Assembly (NCBI GenBank): GCA_900767915.1
Contig: CAAGAX010000008.1
Location: forward strand, 1-8,177
Direction: 5' to 3'
From: Acholeplasmatales bacterium
Lineage (GTDB): Bacteria > Bacillota_I > Bacilli_A > Acholeplasmatales > Anaeroplasmataceae
DNA length: 8,177 nucleotides
Made by a program: the position numbers and the translations under genes. Numbering within the stretch: the first letter of the stretch is position 1; every line of letters starts with the position of its first letter. The notes under the pieces were generated by a model. The model did no database searches. It had not been told where the DNA came from and worked only from the letters and a program-made list of their open reading frames with translations. Below are positions 1 to 5,122 of the stretch, piece by piece.

Positions 1-3
1 AAC

Positions 4-79
4 TGGTGGACCCTTGGAGACTCGAACTCCAGACCCACTGATTAAGAGTCAGTTGCTCTACCAACTGAGCTAAGGGTCC
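4..79 (-). tRNA. trnK: tRNA-Lys (anticodon CTT)
   Basis: Read on the minus strand this is a complete 76-base cloverleaf with an encoded CCA end. The acceptor stem is GGACCCT paired with AGGGTCC, then discriminator A and CCA. The D-arm is GCTC/GAGC around an AGTTGGTA loop. The anticodon stem is ACTGA/TCAGT around loop CTCTTAA, placing anticodon CTT at 44-46, which reads the Lys codon AAG. The variable region is GGGTC, and the T-arm is TGGAG-TTCGAGT-CTCCA. All stems pair without mismatch. AAG codons are common in the mnmA-recD2 part of the window, so a dedicated CTT isoacceptor makes sense. The gene is divergent from murE and has its own promoter just upstream. Its 3' flank is cut by the window edge, so neither a terminator nor a second tRNA can be judged. 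Confidence 0.97.
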
Positions 80-120
80 ATATATAAGATTAAAGTCGAT
101 TTGTACCGACTGCGTGCTTA

Positions 121-149
121 ATTATAACAAAAAGATAAAATAAAGTCAA
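121..149 (-). promoter_or_regulatory. Housekeeping sigma promoter of the tRNA-Lys gene
   Basis: On the minus strand there is a -35 box TTGACT (144-149), a spacer of exactly 17 bases and a perfect -10 box TATAAT (121-126). Transcription would start near position 114, giving a pre-tRNA leader of about 35 bases. This is the best promoter in the window, as expected for a stable RNA. The leader contains a short hairpin, AGTCG paired with CGACT (94-98 with 107-111). Confidence 0.88.
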
Positions 150-185
150 CAACTATTTTATATTTTTTTGTGCTCTTTAGTTCTG

Positions 186-289
186 AAATTTAAATTAGAA
201 TTATAAATGGGAGGTTTATTTACTCTTATCTTGTGGTAAGAAACCCCTGAATTTTTTAAAAATAATATTTATAATTCTAATTTATATTT
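186..289. repeat. Long inverted repeat with nested helices; candidate structured RNA or palindromic element
   Basis: Bases 191-208 are the exact reverse complement of 267-284 (18 pairs). After one T-T mismatch (190/285) four more pairs follow (186-189 with 286-289), so the arms are 23 bases each. Two further helices sit inside the 58-base interior. GGTTT (213-217) pairs with AAACC (241-245) and extends through GG (210-211) with CC (246-247) around a bulged A. CTTATC (225-230) pairs with GGTAAG (235-240) around a TTGT loop. Bases 249-266 would remain unpaired. Two G-T pairs (229/236 and 209/248) become A-C when read from the other strand, which slightly favours a plus-strand RNA. No family was recognised. 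The shape loosely recalls 6S RNA, but the element is much too short. A small non-autonomous mobile palindrome is the main alternative; I see no clear target duplication. Confidence 0.6.
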
Positions 290-399
290 GTAATTAAATA
301 AAAGCTTTTTATTATTAATTTCATAGTTAATTTAATTTTTTCCTTATTTAAAGTTTAATAAATTATTCTACTAAGATAAAGTAATTCATAAAATTAATT

Positions 400-405
400 G
401 GTGAT
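400..405 (+). promoter_or_regulatory. Ribosome binding site of murE (GGTGAT type)
   Basis: GGTGAT lies three bases before the ATG at 409. It matches the 3' part of the full Shine-Dalgarno complement (AGGAGGTGAT), so the short spacing is normal when aligned to the AGGAGG register. It supports 409 as the murE start. Confidence 0.7.
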
Positions 406-408
406 AAA

Positions 409-1788
409 ATGTATGCAGATGAATTGCTTAAATATTTAGGATATAATAATTATATTAATCATTATATAAAGGGAATAACTGATAATTATTTAGATGTTAA
501 GGAGGATTATATTTATATTGGAAAAAAGGAATATTATTTAGAAGCATATTCTAGAGGTGCTAAAACTATAATAATTGAAGATAATATAGAATTTAATGAA
601 ATTAATATTTTTTATACATTGGATTATAGAAATACTTTAGCTAAAGCTTTATATTATTATAATAAAAAACATTTAAATAAATTAACCTTTATTGGTGTAA
701 CTGGTACTAATGCGAAAACAACAATTAGCTATTCAATATATCAATATTTATGCTTTATAGGTAAGAAAAGTATGTATATAGGTTCAAATGGTGTTATATA
801 TGAAAATAAAAAAATAAAAACTAATAATACGACACCAGGAATTGTTGAATTATATAAATATATAAATTTAGCTTATAAAAATAAAATTAAATATATATCA
901 ATGGAAATATCAAGTATTAGTGTAGACCAAAGAAGAATTGATTTTATACCTTTTAAAATACTAATATTAAGTAATATAGAGGAGGATCATTTAGATTATC
1001 ATAAAAATATATTAGAATATCAATTTAATAAATATATTCCATTTTATCTACAACATGATGGATTTCAAATAATAAATACCGATTCTAAAAATTATAAAGA
1101 GGTAATTAAACATTCTAAAGTTAATTATTATAGCTATAGCCTATTTAATAATTCAAATTATAAAGGAATAATTGATAGATTGAATATTAATGGTTCTTTA
1201 TTTAGTGTTAATGATAACCTCTATTCAACAAAGCTAATTGGATCATTTAATGTTTTAAATTTAATTCCTACTATTATAATTTCAGATAAATTATTTCATT
1301 GCTATGGAATAGATAAATTTATTGAAAATGTTAATCCTATTCCAGGAAGGATGAATTTATACCAATATAATAAAAGAAATATTATTATTGATTATGCCCA
1401 TACTGAATCTGCAGTTTTTAATACATTAAGTGAGCTAAAGAAAATTATAGATACTAAAATGTATATAATATGTGGATGTGGTGGAAATAGGGAAAAGGAG
1501 AAAAGAGAAAAAATAGGTTTAATCTTATCTGAATTTGATAATGTTTTATTGACTAATGATAATCCTAGAAATGAAAATCCACTAGATATTATTAATGATA
1601 TTAATAGTAAAATAACTCCTATTCCTTATATATTAGATAGGAAAAAAGCGATTATTACATGCTTAAATAAAATGAATGATAATGAATATTTAGTTATTCT
1701 AGGTAAGGGTAATGAGGATTATATGGAAATTAATAATAAAAAAATACCTTATAATGATTTAGAGGTTATAAATGAATATTTTTCTTAG
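409..1788 (+). CDS. murE: UDP-MurNAc-tripeptide synthetase MurE, probably meso-diaminopimelate-adding
   Basis: A cytoplasmic ATP-dependent Mur ligase that adds the third residue to UDP-MurNAc-L-Ala-D-Glu during peptidoglycan precursor synthesis. The short N-terminal UDP-binding domain (about 1-90) has GITDNYLDVK. The ATPase domain has a P-loop at 96-105, TTPG at 141-144, EISS at 166-169, DHLDYH at 193-198, the lysine expected to be carbamylated near 208 and GSFNVLN at 278-284. The C-terminal domain has PGRM 312-315, DYAHT 328-332, GCGGNR 356-361, DNPR 384-387 and GKGNE 432-436. DNPR with the G and E of GKGxE is the meso-DAP type; Lys enzymes such as that of S. aureus have DNPAND instead. Oddities: the P-loop reads GTNAKTT rather than GTNGKTT (Ala102), the usual SSHAL reads SSISV, and HTPD reads HTES. 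At 459 residues it is slightly short for the family. It overlaps mraY by 17 bases. MurE identity is firm; the DAP choice is less so. Confidence 0.94.
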   Translation: MYADELLKYLGYNNYINHYIKGITDNYLDVKEDYIYIGKKEYYLEAYSRGAKTIIIEDNIEFNEINIFYTLDYRNTLAKALYYYNKKHLNKLTFIGVTGTNAKTTISYSIYQYLCFIGKKSMYIGSNGVIYENKKIKTNNTTPGIVELYKYINLAYKNKIKYISMEISSISVDQRRIDFIPFKILILSNIEEDHLDYHKNILEYQFNKYIPFYLQHDGFQIINTDSKNYKEVIKHSKVNYYSYSLFNNSNYKGIIDRLNINGSLFSVNDNLYSTKLIGSFNVLNLIPTIIISDKLFHCYGIDKFIENVNPIPGRMNLYQYNKRNIIIDYAHTESAVFNTLSELKKIIDTKMYIICGCGGNREKEKREKIGLILSEFDNVLLTNDNPRNENPLDIINDINSKITPIPYILDRKKAIITCLNKMNDNEYLVILGKGNEDYMEINNKKIPYNDLEVINEYFS

Positions 1789-2701
1789 TCTATTTATATT
1801 GAGTCTTTTATCTACCTTTTGCTATTCTATTTATATTAGAATATTTAAAGGAGTAAGTCAAACCGAAAGAGAAGAAGGATTATTATCTCATAAAAGAAAG
1901 AATGGAACAATTACTATAGGAGGTATATTTTTTTTAATATTACCTTTGATTTTTTTAACTAAGGATTTGAAAACATTACAAATATTTATTACAGCCCTAT
2001 TATATGGAATCATTGGTTTAATAGATGATTTATTAATAGTAGTTAAAAAGAATAATAAAGGTATAGGTGCTAATTTAAAGCTTTTTATGGAAACTATTAT
2101 TGCATCTATAAGCTTTATAATTTATTTAAATATAAATGATAATACTGTTTTAAATCTTTATTTTTTTAGTATTGATATTAAATGGATCTTTGGTATGTTC
2201 TTATTATTTTATTTAAATGCTTCAGCAAATGCCTTTAACCTAACCGATGGAATTGATGGATTATGTGGAGGCTTGTCAATATTAATATCAATTGCATTTA
2301 TTATTATCGCATATAAGAAAAAAGAATATCAAATAATGTATTTAATTTGTATTGTTTCAATTCCACTATTTATATTTTGGTGTTTTAATTTACCTAAAGC
2401 TTTTTTATTTATGGGTGATACAGGTTCTTTATTTTTAGGTAGCTTTTACGCAATGATTTCTATTTATTTAGATTCTATTTTAGGCTTTATTATTATGGCT
2501 TTGTTATTTATTTTTGAAGTATTATCAGTTATTATACAAGTATTTTATTTTAAAAAAACTAATGGGAAAAGATTGTTTAAAATGGCACCATTTCATCATC
2601 ATTTAGAAAGCATTGGCATAAATGAGATTAAAATAGATTTATTGTTTTATTTAATTGAAATTGTTTTAATTATCATTGTGTTTTTATGTCATTTATTTTA
2701 A
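1772..2701 (+). CDS. mraY: Phospho-MurNAc-pentapeptide transferase MraY
   Basis: An integral membrane enzyme that transfers phospho-MurNAc-pentapeptide from UDP to undecaprenyl phosphate, making lipid I (Mg-dependent). About ten hydrophobic segments are visible, at roughly 3-22, 48-64, 70-88, 105-120, 137-150, 168-182, 188-206, 219-235, 237-258 and 287-307. All family signatures are intact: TEREEGLLSHKRKNGT (31-46) followed by the GG segment; Asp85-Asp86 in GLIDD; NLTDGIDG (156-163); FMGDTGS (213-219) with the catalytic aspartate; and MAPFHHHLE (271-279). At 309 residues it is at the short end for the family. The ATG lies inside the end of murE, and AGAGG (1761-1765) stands six bases before it, so the genes are cotranscribed and probably translationally coupled. 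The order murE-mraY-murD without murF is the Bacillus arrangement. Unlike MurE and MurD, its active-site motifs show no erosion. Confidence 0.96.
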   Translation: MNIFLSLFILSLLSTFCYSIYIRIFKGVSQTEREEGLLSHKRKNGTITIGGIFFLILPLIFLTKDLKTLQIFITALLYGIIGLIDDLLIVVKKNNKGIGANLKLFMETIIASISFIIYLNINDNTVLNLYFFSIDIKWIFGMFLLFYLNASANAFNLTDGIDGLCGGLSILISIAFIIIAYKKKEYQIMYLICIVSIPLFIFWCFNLPKAFLFMGDTGSLFLGSFYAMISIYLDSILGFIIMALLFIFEVLSVIIQVFYFKKTNGKRLFKMAPFHHHLESIGINEIKIDLLFYLIEIVLIIIVFLCHLF

Positions 2702-2721
2702 ATTAAATCATAGTATTAAAT

Positions 2722-2727
2722 GGTGAT
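2722..2727 (+). promoter_or_regulatory. Ribosome binding site deciding a GTG start for murD
   Basis: GGTGAT stands exactly three bases before the GTG at 2731, the same motif and spacing as at murE. The nearby ATG at 2720 is in another frame and meets TGA after four codons, so it cannot be the start. Confidence 0.7.
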
Positions 2728-2730
2728 ATT

Positions 2731-3933
2731 GTGATTCTTTTATTAGGCTATGGTGTATCAAATAGAGGAGTTAGTAGATTTTTAGATTCTATTAATGAAA
2801 ATTATATAATTAAAAATACAAGTGATATTATAAGTCCTGAAAAATATAGCTATATTATTAAATCACCTGGTATTAGCTTAAAAAATCCTGTATTTAAGCT
2901 TTTAGAGGGTAAAGTTATATCTGATTTAGAGCTATTAGGAATGTATGATAAGCATTATACTATAGTAGTAAGTGGGACTAATGGTAAAACAACAATTTCT
3001 TCTATGATTAAAAAAATGCTAGGTGATGAGGCTGTATTATGTGGTAATATTGGATATAGTATAGCAGATGCCTTAGTAGATTATAAGGATAGGAAATATT
3101 TTATAGTAGAAGCATCATCATTTATGCTAGAATGTATAGATAAATTTAAAGCTGATATTTATATTTTATCAAATATTAGTATGGCACATATAGATCATCA
3201 TGGTAGCTTAAATAATTATATTAGTAGTAAGCTTAAAATTTTAGATAATATGGATTGTAATGATCTTTTTATTTATATGAAGGAAAATAAATATATTAAA
3301 ATTAATAATATAAAGACAAAGCTTATGAGCTTTTCTACTAAGAATAGAACATCTGTTATTACTAAAATTGGAAATTATATTTATTATATGGAAAAGAAAA
3401 TTATAAATGTTAAAAATAAAAAGGATTATGAAGTATTAGATATGATGGCCTCAATTGGCTGTATTATAAATTTAAATTATAATTTAAAGATAGCTTTAAA
3501 AAGATTAAAGAAATATAAAGTAATGCCTTATAGAGCAGAAAAAGAGAGTAGATATATTATTAATGATGCGAAAAGTACTAATTGTGAGGCTACAAATGTA
3601 TTATTAGGAGAATATGATAACATTCATTTAATATGTGGAGGCTATGATAGAGGTATTCCTATATATTTAGATAATAGTGCCTTAAAGAAAATTAAATGTG
3701 TATATGCTTATGGAAATAGTAAGGAAATTATTAATGAATATTTTTATAAAAGAAATATAAGAGTATTTAAATTTGATAATTTAAAGGATGCTTATCAAGA
3801 AGCATATTATAATAGAGAAAAGAAGGATTATATTATATATTCTCCAATGTATCCATCTTATGATCAATATTCAAGCTTTATGGAAAGAGGATATGAATTT
3901 CATAAGATTAGTATAGAATTAATTAATAAATAA
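2731..3933 (+). CDS. murD: UDP-MurNAc-L-Ala:D-glutamate ligase MurD (divergent)
   Basis: A cytoplasmic ATP-dependent ligase that adds D-Glu to UDP-MurNAc-L-Ala, the step before MurE. The N-terminal Rossmann-like domain starts with GYGVSNRG and has KSPGI at 44-48. The ATPase domain has the P-loop GTNGKTT (82-88), CGNIG (104-108), EASSF (127-131), AHIDHHG (152-158) and a lysine at 167 in the position of the carbamylated one. The C-terminal domain has PYR (266-268), NDAKSTN (278-284), CGGYDRG (302-308) and SPMYPSYD (371-378) followed by FMERG. At 400 residues it is shorter than the usual 440-450; the central domain is compressed. Several usually fixed residues are changed: the first D of DHLD is Ala, the HNxxN motif is not recognisable (KDYEVLD around 231-237), and PHR is PYR. 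The start is GTG, 29 bases after mraY. No murG or ftsW follows, unlike in a full division cluster. Confidence 0.92.
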   Translation: MILLLGYGVSNRGVSRFLDSINENYIIKNTSDIISPEKYSYIIKSPGISLKNPVFKLLEGKVISDLELLGMYDKHYTIVVSGTNGKTTISSMIKKMLGDEAVLCGNIGYSIADALVDYKDRKYFIVEASSFMLECIDKFKADIYILSNISMAHIDHHGSLNNYISSKLKILDNMDCNDLFIYMKENKYIKINNIKTKLMSFSTKNRTSVITKIGNYIYYMEKKIINVKNKKDYEVLDMMASIGCIINLNYNLKIALKRLKKYKVMPYRAEKESRYIINDAKSTNCEATNVLLGEYDNIHLICGGYDRGIPIYLDNSALKKIKCVYAYGNSKEIINEYFYKRNIRVFKFDNLKDAYQEAYYNREKKDYIIYSPMYPSYDQYSSFMERGYEFHKISIELINK

Positions 3934-3962
3934 TTGTTGTAAAAGAATAAATATGATAGAAT
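3934..3962 (+). promoter_or_regulatory. Candidate extended -10 promoter for mnmA-recD2
   Basis: In the 61-base gap after murD, TTGTTG (3934-3939) is followed after 17 bases by TAGAAT (3957-3962, one mismatch to TATAAT). A TGA directly before the hexamer (3954-3956) gives the TGn extended -10 form. Transcription would start near 3969, leaving a leader of about 26 bases before mnmA. The -35 box is only half conserved, but the extended -10 can compensate. It suggests mnmA-recD2 is transcribed apart from the mur genes. No terminator is visible after murD, so read-through is also likely. Confidence 0.5.
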
Positions 3963-3994
3963 AGAGATGATTTTTATTAAAGGAATGTGATAGT

Positions 3995-5122
3995 ATGAAG
4001 GTTATTTTAGGATTATCTGGTGGTGTAGATAGTAGTGTAGCTTTAAAGCTTTTAAAGGATCAAGGGTATGATGTTGAAGCTATGTTTATGAGAAACTGGG
4101 ATAGTGCTACTAATAATGATATATTAGGAAATCCAGATATTAATGATGATGTTTGTCCTCAAGAAAAGGATTATCAGGATGCTTTACATGTAGCTAATGA
4201 GTTGGGTGTTAAATTAAATAGAATTGATTTTATTGAAGAATATTGGGATACTGTTTTCACTTATTTTTTAAATGAATATAAGAGTGGTAGAACTCCAAAT
4301 CCTGATATTATGTGTAATAAATATATTAAATTTAATGCATTTTTAAAACACGCTTCAAGCTTAGGTGCTGATTATATTGCAATGGGACATTATGCAAGAG
4401 TTAAACATGAAAGTGATAGGAGCTATTTACTAAGAGGAGTAGATTCTAATAAGGATCAAACTTATTTTTTATCTCAAATTACGCAAGCACAATTAAGAAA
4501 GTCTTTATTTCCTATTGGACATTTAACTAAGCCCGAGGTTAGAAAAATTGCTCATGAAGCTAATTTATATACAATGGATAAGAAGGATTCTACAGGAATT
4601 TGTTTTATTGGTGAAAGAAATTTTAAGAAATTTTTACAAAATTATTTACCATCACAGCCAGGCAATATTGTTACAATGGATGGAGATATTATTGGTAAGC
4701 ATGATGGCTTAATGTATTATACTATAGGTCAAAGAAAGGGCCTTGGTATTGGTGGAAATCATGATTATAAGAATGAAGCATGGTTTGTTTGTGGTAAGGA
4801 TTTAGAAAAAAATGAGCTTATAGTTGGACAAGGTCATGATAGTGATTATTTAATTTCTAATTGGTGTTATGCCTCTAGTCTTAATTGGATTACTGATAAG
4901 CCATTAGAAAATCACCCATATACAGCTAAATTTAGATATCGTCAAGAGGATAACCCTATTACTATTGAGTTTGTTTCAGATGACAAGATGAAGGTTATTT
5001 ATAATTCTGGTGTTCGTGCTGTTACTCCAGGACAGGCTGTTGTTGTTTATGATGGAGAAATATGCCTTGGTGGTGGTATTATTGATGAGGTATATTTTAA
5101 TAATGAAAGAAGAAAGTATTAA
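3995..5122 (+). CDS. mnmA: tRNA-specific 2-thiouridylase MnmA
   Basis: It makes 2-thiouridine at wobble U34 of tRNA-Lys, -Glu and -Gln, using ATP to adenylate the uridine and sulfur relayed from a cysteine desulfurase. The N-terminal PP-loop ATP pyrophosphatase domain has SGGVDSS (8-14), MRNWDS (32-37), and the catalytic Cys107 in TPNPDIMCNKYIKF. MGHYARV follows, and the second catalytic Cys203 lies in STGICFIGER. The middle and C-terminal parts have YTIGQRKGLGIGG and, later, RAVTPGQAVVVYDGE. The 375-residue length is normal. A longer, Asn/Asp-rich insert after NWDS (about 38-57) differs from the short loop of Bacillus and is of the kind I associate with Mollicutes or Erysipelotrichia. The start has GTGAT (3987-3991) three bases upstream. 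No iscS/nifS desulfurase gene is adjacent here. Its stop overlaps the recD2 ATG by one base. Confidence 0.97.
   Translation: MKVILGLSGGVDSSVALKLLKDQGYDVEAMFMRNWDSATNNDILGNPDINDDVCPQEKDYQDALHVANELGVKLNRIDFIEEYWDTVFTYFLNEYKSGRTPNPDIMCNKYIKFNAFLKHASSLGADYIAMGHYARVKHESDRSYLLRGVDSNKDQTYFLSQITQAQLRKSLFPIGHLTKPEVRKIAHEANLYTMDKKDSTGICFIGERNFKKFLQNYLPSQPGNIVTMDGDIIGKHDGLMYYTIGQRKGLGIGGNHDYKNEAWFVCGKDLEKNELIVGQGHDSDYLISNWCYASSLNWITDKPLENHPYTAKFRYRQEDNPITIEFVSDDKMKVIYNSGVRAVTPGQAVVVYDGEICLGGGIIDEVYFNNERRKY

Larger units (their letters stand above)
80..408. other. Intergenic region between divergent tRNA-Lys and murE
   Basis: These 329 bases hold no credible protein gene. They contain the tRNA leader and promoter (80-149), the nested inverted repeat (186-289), a low-complexity AT stretch (290-390) and the murE ribosome binding site (400-405). 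No strong promoter for murE is visible. A TAAGAT at 372-377 could be a -10 box, but no good -35 stands at the right distance. The murE operon promoter is therefore either weak or not of the consensus kind. Confidence 0.7.

Noticed and set aside
209..233. GGGAGG (209-214) as the ribosome site of a small gene inside the structured element
   Set aside because: No ATG, GTG or TTG stands at a usable distance. The TTG at 231 is 16 bases away and its frame stops after two codons (TTG TGG TAA).
186..289. Assignment of the inverted repeat to 6S RNA, SRP RNA or a SAM/T-box leader
   Set aside because: Too short for 6S, no GGAA-capped SRP helix, and no T-box or riboswitch core sequence; the CTCTTATC word shared with SAM leaders is isolated.
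347..377. murE promoter from TTTAAA (347-352) and TAAGAT (372-377)
   Set aside because: The spacing of 19 bases and poor -35 match are no better than chance in this AT-rich stretch.
2720..2733. ATG at 2720 as the murD start
   Set aside because: It is out of frame with murD and reaches TGA after four codons; the in-frame GTG at 2731 with GGTGAT at 2722 fits.
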